64,000 nt of DNA from Diprion similis (lineage: Eukaryota; Arthropoda; Insecta; Hymenoptera; Diprionidae). The stretch's first letter is position 1. Each line of letters opens with the position of its first letter. The position numbers and the translations under genes were made by a program. Positions 11,833 to 25,480 of the stretch are shown one piece after another. Location of the stretch: positions 7,068,001-7,132,000 of the forward strand of contig NC_060116.1 of NCBI RefSeq assembly GCF_021155765.1, in the 5' to 3' direction. Under the pieces are notes generated by a model. It did no database searches. It had not been told where the DNA came from and saw nothing but the letters and a program-made list of their open reading frames with translations.

Positions 11833-13248
11833 TTATTCAGATTTTTTGTTTTTGTCACGATTCTTCATACAGTCTAAGATAATTTTTTGGAATGAAACAA
11901 GGTAGCAGGCTCCAACTAGTCTCAGTATTCCTGCCAGTAATGATTGCAGCAATAATTCGCAGATTGAAGAGAATGGGGACATCCCTGCGCAGAGTGTAAC
12001 CAAGATAAAACCGTCTAGGCCAACCGTTGAGAAAAATTTTCCACTCTATATAAAAAGACGGAGATTAAACTATGTGAGATTACAATAAAGGTGATCATTT
12101 TAAACATGTTTTCTTCAACTAAAATTTAAAAATTCGTTGTTCTTGATAAGAATGAGTTGTGATTGAAGAGATAAAACTAAAAACAACTGACCAAAGAATC
12201 CTTCATCAGTTGTTCAGCAACGACTTCTGGTGTGAAAAGCCCCGATCCTGCGGATATTAACTTAGTTTCTAAGGGCTTATTTTGTTCCTCAATTGAAAAT
12301 CCGGGAGTGTCAGTATCTGGAGGGAGGGATAGCGTCACCGAAATATTATGGGGTGCCACTTCCATTGCCAGGCTTTCTGCCAAGCCTCGAATGGCAAACT
12401 TTGTGCTCCCATAAGCTGAGAAACCAAAGATACCTGTGGAATGAAAGAGAAAAAGATCACAAGTGATGATTTTGTTTCAAAGAATCAACAACTTATGCTG
12501 GTTGGCTATTGAAATGTGAATTGCAATTGGAAGCCAATTTTTTTAGTCAAATTTGAAGCATCTACCCAAGAGACCAGCTTGTGACGATGTCAGCACTATG
12601 ATTCCTTCATTGGCACTCTTCATACGCGATATTACAGCTTTAATACAATAGTATGTTCCCATGAAATTGAGATTAACCATGTGTTTTAGATTGTCAATTG
12701 TAGTGTCTTCGATTTTTCCGCAGATAGCTGTGCCTGCACAGTTTATCAACATGTAGATTGGACCAATGGTTCGCTCGATGTTGTTGAAAGTTTTCTCTAC
12801 ATTCTCATAATTGCTTCCGATGTCTAGGGACACGCACTCCACCTTCTGCACATCTTTGTGTTTGCAAGCCTGCAATATTTCGTGCTTTGCTGCCTCCAAT
12901 TTTTTCAGGTCTCTTGCTATTATCGTGACGTGCGCTCCTCGACGAGCTGCGTCTATTGCAACACATTTTCCAATGCCGCTCGAGCCTCCGGTAACCTTAA
13001 AGGCAATAAATAAGGTGGGTTATACAAAATGCTGATTAGCCATTTCAAACTTCTTATCACTGATCTACAACAATGTAATTAGGAATAGGTGAACTAAGAC
13101 TTACCACGACATGTTTGTTTCTGATTTGCTTTTGCCGGCCATGCCAAAAGAACTGCTTGACAGTCAAGAGAACCACAGTCAGCACGAAAATTATCAAACC
13201 AATTGACCAAAAGTGTCCCATCTTATGCGGATTTACGGATATCCCCAT
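11833..13248 (-). CDS. Kdsr: 3-ketodihydrosphingosine reductase (KDSR), complete
   Basis: Coding exons (minus strand) are 13105-13248, 12566-12995, 12192-12433 and 11833-12045. All junctions are GT-AG and in phase, giving 342 aa. This short-chain dehydrogenase reduces 3-ketodihydrosphingosine to dihydrosphingosine with NADPH at the cytosolic face of the ER, the second step of sphingolipid synthesis. Visible features in order: an N-terminal membrane segment (about residues 12-32), the Rossmann nucleotide motif TGGSSGIG (50-57), NCAG near 130, catalytic Ser in SSQAG (185-186), and YGSTK with Tyr199/Lys203. Two hydrophobic C-terminal stretches follow, then KKSE at the very end, a KKxx ER-retrieval signal. 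Length is close to the human enzyme (about 332 aa). The first Met (13248) was taken as start; an in-frame Met nine codons later is also possible. All catalytic residues are intact. Confidence 0.95.
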
Positions 13249-14472
13249 TCAGATTATGGTGAAATGTTGATAACAGTGATGTTCACCCAGAGTAACAATA
13301 CATGAGCTAAAATACTCCGAGGAATACCGCAATTTCATGGGATAACCGACAAATTGCAAATCCGGCTTAGGAATCGATCATCGCCAGCTTCACAATCTGA
13401 CAAATTCTGACAGCTCGACGCTATCCACACCACTATCTCAGTAGACCACGACCGTCGACTCTTGCCTCCAGCAACTCCGACGGCGGACGATTTTCTACAT
13501 GGAACTTATACCGCAACGAAGATCAATCATGGAACATGAAGAGAATAAGAGATATTTAACGGTGTGCGTAACAAGATATGAAAGTAGAATTTCGGAGTAG
13601 TTCAACATGTCGTCACCGAGGACACTGTGTGGCGGCGCAGCCTTACCACGAAAGTCCTCAATTAGGTTGGCAACAGTTGCTGCTGCGGGGACTTACCTTC
13701 TCTTGGGCTGGCAATCAAATAAACGAACTTGATTCTTTTTCCCGCTTCTCTGCCTCCCTGTCTTGCGGTTTGTGCCACAACAATGCGGCCCGTAATTATT
13801 GACAAAACTGAAGAAAACGTTTGGGATAAAGTGTAGCGGGTAAATGTAAAAATAAAAACAAAACGTAATCCCATTTTCGAACTTTTATTAACTGCTCAAT
13901 ATACAAGGCTGTGACTGATGCATGTGGGTCACTTATGGTCGACGGATGAGAGAAGCCGCCGTATGGTGTCATGCAAGACGAAACTACTGAGAACAGAGTT
14001 GTAGCTGCCAACAAAAATATTGAGTGTTGTCTAAAGACAATGAGAATACGAGAATACTGCTAGCCCTGGATTCGTCCTAGTGATTTTTCCGCTCTGGGCA
14101 GGATTAAAGGCAATTCAACTGTATCTTCAAGTCAGCATTGCGAAATAATACAATTACGACGTGGTTAGCAGTCTTTATGCATTTTCAGTGAATGATTAGA
14201 GAAAGAGTATTTGGTCATTTGGGCTATGAAAAAGAGAATGTACAGTTAGTAAAGCATAATAATGTAAGTGTGTGTACTAGACATAGGCTAGGAGGCCTAG
14301 GTAGACGGGTCACCTAGGCAGTCGGTCCACAGACGTGATATCGAGCACGGCCATATATATAAGCTTGGCCAAGCAATACGTGCGTAACAATATCCAGTGC
14401 TGTTAGTATTTATTAATTGATTTACAAATATCCACACATTTCGACGATCCTGCTGGGTTATAAATTTATATT

Positions 14473-14504
<32 letters not shown>

Positions 14505-15019
14505 ATATCACGGACCGACTGCGACTCAACGACGGAAGGCAAAAACCCAAAATAGAAAGATAAGTTAAAACAAAAAGTAGTTTCATTCTATAAAATTGTT
14601 TGTCGATCTTTGTAAATTATGTATTGTAGGTCAAGTTTATTTTGTTCTTGTTTTAGTGTGTATGTGTGAATGATTCTTTTTAGAGATACATATATTTTTA
14701 AGAGATTTAACTTGACTTTTGAGATTTTGGCTATTGCCCCTAATTGTGCGTCGGTGTACCTTTTATTTATATTTATTTATACGTCGATTTCTACCAATAT
14801 ATATCTAATTATCGATATACCTTTCTTTATGTTGTATCTATTTTAATTTTATCTCGTTGATGATTTGGGCCGATATATTTTATAATCGAAATTTCTTCAC
14901 CCCAAATTCATTACAAAAATAGTTACTGATCTATTATCTCCCATGCCCCGTACACGCCAGACAGCGGTTCCTACCCTATCGGGACTGGCTGGTGGAGGAT
15001 GTAAAAAAGATAAAAATAG
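13249..15019. other. KDSR upstream region and spacer before the satellite array
   Basis: It should hold the KDSR 5' UTR and promoter just right of 13248. No second gene was recognised. A (TA)n tract lies at 14472-14498. The last 90 bp before the array are noticeably richer in G and C than the rest. Confidence 0.55.
14472..14498. repeat. (TA)n tract
   Basis: A simple dinucleotide run in AT-rich spacer DNA. Confidence 0.85.
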
Positions 15020-15650
15020 TTTTCTAGGTTCCTAAGAGTCCATTTGATACAAAAAGGGTCATGCCAATTGATTCCGAGACAAAAAGCTTTTCGCCGAAAA
15101 TATAGGCGAGGTTAACCGCTTTGGATTTTTGACGAGAATCTCAGTAATCAGAAAAACTTGTTTTATACCCTATGAGGACATGATTTTGCTAAAGGAATCA
15201 ACTGCTTGCAGTCTCAATACGCTGCGAGCAACGGATCAAAAGTTACAGCCGTAAAACGAAAGACGTATTTTCTCAATTTTCCTGCTGATGGTCTTTGCGT
15301 CGTCATTTCTCTGCTGTTGGTCCTACGCTTTTTTTGTTGACTTTTCTGAGTTCCTGGGAGTCTGATTGAGCTAGAAAGCGTCATACTAATTGATTCCGAA
15401 ATAAAGGATTCTCAACTCCAAAATTGACCAAAAGAGTAAGGCTAACCCCTTTGAATTTTTGGCGAAAATTTCGACGACTTTGAAAAGTGCTGCAATTGAT
15501 TCTTTAGGGCACTATTCCGACGTAATTTTGCGAGAGAAATCGATTGAGCGCAGTCCCAATACGCTGCGAGCAACGGATCAAAAGTTACAGCCAAAAAACT
15601 GCAAATTTTCATCGTCATTTCTCTGCTGTTGATCCTACGCTTTTTTTAAT
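15020..15650. repeat. Decayed left-edge monomers of the 312-bp array
   Basis: Two or so monomers are recognisable but carry many substitutions and indels, for example TAGGTTCCTAAGAG in place of GAGTTCCTGGGG and CTGATTGAGCTAGAAAGCG in place of CCAATTAGCCAAGAAACGG. The spacing of the first landmark is off by roughly ten bases. This is the usual appearance of an array edge that escapes homogenisation. Confidence 0.8.
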
Positions 15651-18600
15651 GTGTTTTTTGAGTTCCTGGGGTTCCACTTAGCCAAGAAACGGTCATACAA
15701 ATCTATTCGGAGACCAGAAATTTTCGGCTCCGAAAATCGCAAAAAAAGTGAGGCTAACCCCTTTGGATTTTTGGCGAAAATTTCGACGACTTTGAAAAGT
15801 GCTGCAATTAATTCTTTGGGGCACTATTCCGACGTAATTTTGCGAGAGAAATCGATTGAGCGCAGTCCCAATACGCTGCGAGCAACGGATCAAAAGTTAC
15901 AGCCAAAAAACTGCAAATTTTCATCGTCATTTCTCTGCTGTGTATCCTACGCTTTTTTTAATGTGTTTTTTGAGTTCCTGGGGTTCCAATTAGCCAAGAA
16001 ACGGCCATACAAATCAATTCGGAGACCAGAAATTTTCGGCTTCGAAAATCGCAAAAAAAGTAAGGCTAACCCCTTTGGATTTTTGGCGAAAATTTCGACG
16101 ACTTTGAAAAGTGCTGCAATTGATTCTTCAGGGCCCTATTCCGACGCAATTTTGCGAGAGAAATCGATTGAGCGCAGTCCCAATACGCTGCGAGCAACGG
16201 ATCAAAAGTTACAGCCAAAAAACTGCAAATTTTCATCGTCATTTCTCTGCTGTGTATCCTACGCTTTTTTCAATGTGTTTTTCGAGTTCCTGGGGTTCCA
16301 ATTAGCCAAGAAACGGCCATACAAATCGATTCGGAGACCAGAAATTTTCGGCTCCTAAATCGCAAAAAAAGTAAGGCTAACCCCTTTGGATTTTTAGCGA
16401 AAATTTCGACGACTTTGAAAAGTGCTGCAATTATTTCTTTAGGGCACTATTCCGACGTAATTTTGCGAGAGAAATCGATTGAGCGCAGTCCCAATACGCT
16501 GCGAACAACGGATCAAAAGTTACAGCCACAAAACTGCAGATTTTCATCGTCATTTCTCTGCCGTTGGTCCTACGCTTTTTTTGATGTGTTTTTTGAGTTC
16601 CTGGGGTCCCAATTAGCCAAAAAACGGTCATACGAATCAATTCGGAGACCAGAAATTTTCGGCTTAAAAAATCGCAAAAAAAGTAAGGCTAACCCCTTTG
16701 GATTTTTGGCGAAAATTTCGACGACTTTGAAAAGTGCTGCAATTGATTCTTTAGGGCACTATTCCGACGTAATTTTGCGAGAGAAATCGATTGAGCGCAG
16801 TCCCAATACGCTGCGAGCAACGGATCAAAAGTTACAGCCAAAAAACTGCAGATTTTCATCCTCATTTCTCTGCCGTTGGTCCTACGCTTTTTTTGATGTG
16901 TTTTTTGAGTTCCTGGGGTCCCAATTAGCCAAGAAACGGTCATACGAATCAATTCGGAGACCAGAAATTTTCGGCTCAAAAAATCGCAAAAAAAGTAAGG
17001 CTAACCCCTTGGGATTTTTGGCGAAAATTTCGACGACTTTGAAAAGTGCTGCAATTAATTCTTTAGGGCACTATTCCGACGTAATTTTGCGAGAGAAATC
17101 GATTGAGCGCAGTCCCAATACGCTGCGAGCAACGGATCAAAAGTTACAGCCAAAAAACTGCAAATTTTCATCGTCATTTCTCTGCTGTTGATCCTACGCT
17201 TTTTTTAATGTGTTTTCTGAGTTCCTGGGGTCCCAATTAGCCAAGAAACGGCCATACAAATCAATTCGGAGACCAGAAATTTTCGGCTCCGAAAATCGCC
17301 AAAAAAGTAAGGCTAACCCCTTTGGATTTTTGGCGAAAATTTCGACGACTTCGAAAAGTGCTGCAATTGATTCTTTAGGGCCCTATTCCGACGTAATTTT
17401 GCGAGAGAAATCGATTGAGCGCAGTCCCAATACGCTGCGAGCAACGGATCAAAAGTTACAGCCAAAAAACTGCGAATTTTCATCGTCATTTCTCTGCTGT
17501 TGATCCTACGCTTTTTTTAATGTGTTTTCTGAGTTCCTGGGGTTCCAATTAGCCAAGAAACGGCCGTACAAATCAATTCGGAGACCAGAAATTTTCGGCT
17601 CCGAAAATCGCAAAAAAAGTAAGGCTAACCCCTTTGGATTTTTGGCGAAAATTTTGACGACTTTGAAAAGTGCTGCAATTAATTCTTTAGGGCACTATTC
17701 CGACGTAATTTTGCGAGAGAAATCGATTGAGCGCAGTCCCAATACGCTGCGAGCAACGGATCAAAAGTTACAGCCAAAAAACTGAAGATTTTCATCGTCA
17801 TTTCTCTGCCGTTGGTCCTACGCTTTTTTTGATGTGTTTTTTGAGTTCCTGGGGTCCCAATTAGCCAAGAAACGGTCATACGAATCAATTCGGAGACCAG
17901 AAATTTTCGGCTCAAAAAATCGCAAAAAAAGTAAGGCTAACCCTTTGGAGTTTTGGCGAGAATTTCGACGACTTTGAAAAGTGCTGCAAATAATTCTTTA
18001 GGGCACTATTCCGACGTAATTTTGCGAGAGAAATCGATTAGGCGCAGTCCCAATACGCTGCGAGCAACGGATCAAAAGTTACAGCCAAAAAACTGCAGAT
18101 TTTCATCCTCATTTCTCTGCCGTTGGTCCTACGCTTTTTTTGATGTGTTTTTCGAGTTCCTGGGGTCCCAATTAGCCAAGAAACGGTCATACGAATCAAT
18201 TCGGAGACCAGAAATTTTCGGCTCCGAAAATCGCAAAAAAAGTAAGGCTAACCCCTTTGGATTTTTGGCGAAAATTTCGACGACTTTGAAAAGTGCTGCA
18301 ATTGATTCTTTAGGGCCCTATTCCGACGTAATTTTGCGAGAGAAATCGATTGAGCGCAGTCCCAATACGCTGCGAGCAACGGATCAAAAGTTACAGCCAA
18401 AAAACTGCAAATTTTCATCGTCATTTCTCTGCTGTTGATCCTACGCTTTTTTTAATGTGTTTTTTGAGTTCCTGGGGTTCCAATTAGCCAAGAAACGGAC
18501 ATACGAATCAATTCGGAGACCAGAAATTTTCGGCTCTGAAAATCGCGAAAAAAGTAAGGCTAACCCCTTTGGATTTTTGGCGAAAATTTCGACGACTTTG

Positions 18601-20640
18601 AAAAGTGCTGCAATTGATTCTTTAGGGCCCTATTCCGACGTAATTTTGCGAGAGAAATCGATTGAGCGCAGTCCCAATACGCTGCGAGCAACGGATCAAA
18701 AGTTACAGCCAAAAAACTGCAAATTTTCATCGTCATTTCTCTGCTGTGTATCCTACGCTTTTTTTAATGTGTTTTTTGAGTTCCTGGGGTTCCAATTAGC
18801 CAAGAAACGGACATACGAATCAATTCGGAGACCAGAAATTTTCGGCTCTGAAAATCGCGAAAAAAGTAAGGCTAACCCCTTTGGATTTTTGGCGAAAATT
18901 TCGACGACTTTGAAAAGTGCTGCAATTGATTCTTTAGGGCCCTATTCCGACGTAATTTTGCGAGAGAAATCGATTGAGCGCAGTCCCAATACGCTGCGAG
19001 CAACGGATCAAAAGTTACAGCCAAAAAACTGCAAATTTTCATCGTCATTTCTCTGCTGTTGATCCTACGCTTTTTTTAATGTGTTTTTTGAGTTCCTGGG
19101 GTTCCAATTAGCCAAGAAACGGACATACGAATCAATTCGGAGACCAGAAATTCTCGGCTCTGAAAATCGCGAAAAAAGTAAGGCTAACCCCTTTGGATTT
19201 TTGGCGAAAATTTCGACGACTTTGAAAAGTGCTGCAATTGATTCTTTAGGGCCCTATTCCGACGTAATTTTGCGAGAGAAATCGATTGAGCGCAGTCCCA
19301 ATACGCTGCGAGCAACGGATCAAAAGTTACAGCCAAAAAACTGCAAATTTTCATCGTCATTTCTCTGCTGTTGATCCTACGCTTTTTTTAATGTGTTTTT
19401 TGAGTTCCTGGGGTTCCAATTAGCCAAGAAACGGACATACGAATCAATTCGGAGACCAGAAATTTTCGGCTCTGAAAATCGCGAAAAAAGTAAGGCTAAC
19501 CCCTTTGGATTTTTGGCGAAAATTTCGACGACTTTGAAAAGTGCTGCAATTGATTCTTTAGGGCCCTATTCCGACGTAATTTTGCGAGAGAAATCGATTG
19601 AGCGCAGTCCCAATACGCTGCGAGCAACGGATCAAAAGTTACAGCCAAAAAACTGCAAATTTTCATCGTCATTTCTCTGCTGTTGATCCTACGCTTTTTT
19701 TAATGTGTTTTTTGAGTTCCTGGGGTTCCAATTAGCCAAGAAACGGACATACGAATCAATTCGGAGACCAGAAGCTTTCGGCTCTGAAAATCGCGAAAAA
19801 AGTAAGGCTAACCCCTTTGGATTTTTGGCGAAAATTTCGACGACTTTGAAAAGTGCTGCAATTGATTCTTTAGGGCCCTATTCCGACGTAATTTTGCGAG
19901 AGAAATCGATTGAGCGCAGTCCCAATACGCTGCGAGCAACGGATCAAAAGTTACAGCCAAAAAACTGCAAATTTTCATCGTCATTCCTCTGCTGTTGATC
20001 CTACGCTTTTTTTAATGTGTTTTCTGAGTTCCTGGGGTTCCAATTAGCCAAGAAACGGCCATACAAATCAATTCGGAGACCAGAAATTTTCGGCTCCGAA
20101 AATCGCAAAAAAAGTAAGGCTAACCCCTTTGGATTTTTGGCGAAAATTTCGACGACTTTGAAAAGTGCTGCAATTGATTCTTTAGGGCCCTATTCCGACG
20201 TAATTTTGCGAGAGAAATCGATTGAGCGCAGTCCCAATACGCTGCGAGCAACGGATCAAAAGTTACAGCCAAAAAACTGCAAATTTTCATCGTCATTTCT
20301 CTGCTGTGTATCCTACGCTTTTTTTAATGTGTCTTTTGAGTTCCTGGGGTTCCAATTAGCCAAGAAACGGACATACGAATCAATTCGGAGACCAGAAATT
20401 TTCGGCTCTGAAAATCGCAAAAAAAGTAAGGCTAACCCCTTTGGATTTTTGGCGAAAATTTCGACGACTTTGAAAAGTGCTGCAATTGATTCTTTAGGGC
20501 CCTATTCCGACGTAATTTTGCGAGAGAAATCGATTGAGCGCAGTCCCAATACGCTGCGAGCAACGGATCAAAAGTTACAGCCAAAAAACTGCAAATTTTC
20601 ATCGTCATTTCTCTGCTGTGTATCCTACGCTTTTTTTAAT

Positions 20641-23600
20641 GTGTCTTTTGAGTTCCTGGGGTTCCAATTAGCCAAGAAACGGACATACGAATCAATTCGG
20701 AGACCAGAAATTTTCGGCTCTGAAAATCGCAAAAAAAGTAAGGCTAACCCCTTTGGATTTTTGGCGAAAATTTCGACGACTTTGAAAAGTGCTGCAATTG
20801 ATTCTTTAGGGCCCTATTCCGACGTAATTTTGCGAGAGAAATCGATTGAGCGCAGTCCCAATACGCTGCGAGCAACGGATCAAAAGTTACAGCCAAAAAA
20901 CTGCAAATTTTCATCGTCATTTCTCTGCTGTTGATCCTACGCTTTTTTTAATGTGTTTTCTGAGTTCCTGGGGTTCCAATTAGCCAAGAAACGGCCATAC
21001 CAATCAATTCGGAGATCAGAAATTTTCGGCTCCGAAAATCGCAAAAAAAGTAAGGCTAACCCCTTTGGATTTTTGGCGAAAATTTCGAAGACTTTGAAAA
21101 GTGCTGCAATTGATTCTTTAGGGCCCTATTCCGACGTAATTTTGCGAGAGAAATCGATTGAGCGCAGTCCCAATACGCTGCGAGCAACGGATCAAAAGTT
21201 ACAGCCAAAAAACTGCAAATTTTCATCGTCATTTCTCTGCTGTTGATCCTACGCTTTTTTTAATGTGTTTTTTGAGTTCCTGGGGTTCCAATTAGCCAAG
21301 AAACGGACATACGAATCAATTCGGAGACCAGAAATTTTCGGCTCTGAAAATCGCGAAAAAAGTAAGGCTAACCCCTTTGGATTTTTGGCGAAAATTTCGA
21401 CGACTTTGAAAAGTGCTGCAATTGATTCTTTAGGGCCCTATTCCGACGTAATTTTGCGAGAGAAATCGATTGAGCGCAGTCCCAATACGCTGCGAGCAAC
21501 GGATCAAAAGTTACAGCCAAAAAACTGCAAATTTTCATCGTCATTTCTCTGCTGTTGATCCTACGCTTTTTTTAATGTGTTTTTTGAGTTCCTGGGGTTC
21601 CAATTAGCCAAGAAACGGACATACGAATCAATTCGAAAACCAGAAATTTTCGGCTCTGAAAATCGCGAAAAAAGTAAGGCTAACCCCTTTGGATTTTTGG
21701 CGAAAATTTCGACGACTTTGAAAAGTGCTGCAATTGATTCTTTAGGGCCCTATTCCGACGTAATTTTGCGAGAGAAATCGATTGAGCGCAGTCCCAATAC
21801 GCTGCGAGCAACGGATCAAAAGTTACAGCCAAAAAACTGCAAATTTTCATGGTCATTTCTCTGCTGTTGATCCTACGCTTTTTTTAATGTTTTTTTTGAG
21901 TTCCTGGGGTTCCAATTAGCCAAGAAACGGCCATACAAATCAATTCGGAGACCAGAAATTTTCGGCTCCGAAAATCGCAAAAAAAGTAAGGCTAACCCCT
22001 TTGGATTTTTGGCGAAAATTTCGACGACTTTGAAAAGTGCTGCAATTGATTCTTTAGGGCCCTATTCCGACGTAATTTTGCGAGAGAAATCGATTGAGCG
22101 CAGTCCCAATACGCTGCGAGCAACGGATCAAAAGTTACAGCCAAAAAACTGCAAATTTTCATCGTCATTCCTCTGCTGTGTATCCTACGCTTTTTTTGAT
22201 GTGTTTTTTGAGTTCCTGGGGTTCCAATTAGCCAAGAAACGGCCATACGAATCAATTCGGAGACCAAAAATTTTCGGCTCCGAAAATCGCAAAAAAAGTA
22301 AGGCTAACCCCTTTGGATTTTTGGCGAAAATTTCGACGACTTTGAAAAGTGCTGCAATTGATTCTTTAGGGCCCTATTCCGACGTAATTTTGCGAGAGAA
22401 ATCGATTGAGCGCAGTCCCAATACGCTGCGAGCAACGGATCAAAAGTTACAGCCATAAAACTGCAAATTTTCATCGTCATTTCTCTGCTGTTGATCCTAC
22501 GCTTTTTTTAATGTGTTTTCTGAGTTCCTGGGGTTCCAATTAGCCAAGAAACGGCCATACAAATCAATTCGGAGACCAGAAATTTTCGGCTCCGAAAATC
22601 GCAAAAAAAGTAAGGCTCACCCCTTCGGATTTTTGGCGAAAATTTCGACGACTTTGAAAAGTGCTGCAATTGATTCTTTAGGGCCCTATTCCGACGTTAT
22701 TTTGCGAGAGAAATCGATTGAGCGCAGTCCCAATACGCTGCGAGCAACGGATCAAAAGTTACAGCCAAAAAACTGCAAATTTTCATCGTCATTTCTCTGC
22801 TGTGTATCCTACGCTTTTTTTAATGTGTTTTTTGAGTTCCTGGGGTTCCAATTAGCCAAGAAACGGACATACGAATCAATTCGGAGACCAGAAATTTTCG
22901 GCTCTGAAAATCGCAAAAAAAGTAAGGCTAACCCCTTTGGATTTTTGGCGAAAATTTCGACGACTTTGAAAAGTGCTGCAATTGATTCTTTAGGGCCCTA
23001 TTCCGACGTAATTTTGCGAGAGAAATCGATTGAGCGCAGTCCCAATACGCTGCGAGCAACGGATCAAAAGTTACAGCCAAAAAACTGCAAATTTTCATCG
23101 TCATTTCTCTGCTGTGTATCCTACGCTTTTTTTAATGTGTTTTTTGAGTTCCTGGGGTTCCAATTAGCCAAGAAACGGACATACGAATCAATTCGGAGAC
23201 CAGAAATTTTCGGCTCTGAAAATCGCAAAAAAAGTAAGGCTAACCCCTTTGGATTTTTGGCGAAAATTTCGACGACTTTGAAAAGTGCTGCAATTGATTC
23301 TTTAGGGCCCTATTCCGACGTAATTTTGCGAGAGAAATCGATTGAGCGCAGTCCCAATACGCTGCGAGCAACGGATCAAAAGTTACAGCCAAAAAACTGC
23401 AAATTTTCATCGTCATTTCTCTGCTGTTGATCCTACGCTTTTTTTAATGTGTTTTCTGAGTTCCTGGGGTTCCAATTAGCCAAGAAACGGCCATACAAAT
23501 CAATTCGGAGACCAGAAATTTTCGGCTCCGAAAATCGCAAAAAAAGTAAGGCTAACCCCTTTGAATTTTTGGCGAAAATTTCGACGACTTTGAAAAGTGA

Positions 23601-23760
23601 TGCAATTGATTCTTTAGGGCCCTATTCCGACGTAATTTTGCGAGAGAAATCGATTGAGCGCAGTCCCAATACGCTGCGAGCAACGGATCAAAAGTTACAG
23701 CCAAAAAACTGCAAATTTTCAGCGTCATTTCTCTGCTGTTGATCCTACGCTTTTTTTAAT
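20641..23760. repeat. Ten-monomer block, copy 1 of a long-range duplication in the array
   Basis: This block matches 27817-30936 at a constant offset of 7176 bp, which is exactly 23 monomers. Rare variants occur in both copies at the same offset: ATTCGAAAACCAG, TTCATGGTCATT, AGCCATAAAACTGC (22451 and 29627), GGCTCACCCCTTCGG and GACGTTATTTTGC. Monomers left and right of the block do not share such markers. Confidence 0.85.
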
Positions 23761-25480
23761 GTTTTTTTTGAGTTCCTGGGGTTCCAATCAGCCAAGAAAC
23801 GGCCATACAAATTAATTCGGAGACCAGAAATTTTCGGCTCCGAAAATCGCCAAAAAAGTAAGGCTAACCCCTTTGGATTTTTGTCGAAAATTTCGACGAC
23901 TTTGAAAAGTGCTGCAATTGATTCTTCAGGGCCCTATTCCGACGTAATTTTGCGAGAGAAATCGATTGAGCGCAGTCCCAATACGCTGCGAGCAACGGAT
24001 CAAAAGTTACAGCCAAAAAACTGCAAATTTTCATCGTCATTTCTCTGCTGTGTATCCTACGCTCTTTTTAATGTGTTTTTTGAGTTCCTGGGGTTCCAAT
24101 TAGCCAAGAAACGACCATACAAATCAATTCGGAGACCAGAAATTTTCGGCTCCGAAAATCGCAAAAACAGTAAGGCTAACCCCTTTGGATTTTTGGCGAA
24201 AATTGCGACGACTTTGAAAAGTGCTGCAATTGATTCTTTAGGGCCCTATTCCGACGTAATTTTGCGAGAGAAATCGATTGAGCGCAGTCCCAATACGCTG
24301 CGAGCAACGGATCAAAAGTTACAGCCAAAAAACTGCAAATTTTCATCGTTATTTCTCTGCTGTTGATCCTACGCTTTTTTTAATGTGTTTTTTGAGTTCC
24401 TGGGGTTCCAATTAGCCAAGAAACGGCCATACAAATCAATTCGGAGACCAGAAATTTTCGGCTTCGAAAATCGCAAAAAAAGTAAGGCTAACCCCTTTGG
24501 ATTTTTGGCCAAAATTTCGACGACTTTGAGAAGTGCTGCAATTGATTCTTTAGGGCCCTATTCCGACGTAATTTTGCGAGAGAAATCGATTGAGCGCAGT
24601 CCCAATACGCTGCGAGCAACGGATCAAAAGTTACAGCCAAAAAACTGCAAATTTTCAGCGTCATTTCTCTGCTGTTGATCCTACGCTTTTTTTAATGTTT
24701 TTTTTGAGTTCCTGGGGTTCCAATTAGCCAAGAAACGGCCATACAAATTAATTCGGAGACCAGAAATTTTCGGCTCCGAAAATCGCCAAAAAAGTAAGGC
24801 TAACCCCTTTGGATTTTTGTCGAAAATTTCGACGACTTTGAAAAGTGCTGCAATTGATTCTTCAGGGCCCTATTCCGACGTAATTTTGCGAGAGAAATCG
24901 ATTGAGCGCAGTCCCAATACGCTGCGAGCAACGGATCAAAAGTTACAGCCAAAAAACTGCAAATTTTCATCGTCATTTCTCTGCTGTGTATCCTACGCTC
25001 TTTTTCATGTGTTTTTTGAGTTTCTGGGGTTCCAATTAGCCAAGAAACGACCATACAAATCAATTCGGAGACCAGAAATTTTCAGCTCCGAAAATCGCAA
25101 AAACAGTAAGGCTAACCCCTTTGGATTTTTGGCGAAAATTGCGACGACTTTGAAAAGTGCTGCAATTGATTCTTTAGGGCCCTATTCCGACGTAATTTTG
25201 CGAGAGAAATCGATTGAGCGCAGTCCCAATACGCTGCGAGCAACGGATCAAAAGTTACAGCCAAAAAACTGCAAATTTTCATCGTTATTTCTCTGCTGTT
25301 GATCCTACGCTTTTTTTAATGTGTTTTTTGAGTTCCTGGGGTTCCAATTAGCCAAGAAACGGCCATACAAATCAATTCGGAGACCAGAAATTTTCGGCTT
25401 CGAAAATCGCAAAAAAAGTAAGGCTAACCCCTTTGGATTTTTGGCCAAAATTTCGACGACTTTGAAAAGTGCTGCAATTG
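23700..25480. repeat. Tandem duplication of a three-monomer (936-bp) block
   Basis: A run of unusual variants appears twice 936 bp apart: TTCAGCGTCATTTC (23717 and 24653), AAATTAATTCGG, TTTTGTCGAAAATTT (23879 and 24815), ACGCTCTTTTT, GAAACGACCATAC, AAAAACAGTAAGG, AATTGCGACG, CATCGTTATTT and TTGGCCAAAATTT. This is a block copy of three monomers, nested in the larger array. Confidence 0.85.

Noticed and set aside
13578-13802. Plus-strand 74-codon open frame right of KDSR
   Set aside because: No family signature, and the opposite strand is open as well.
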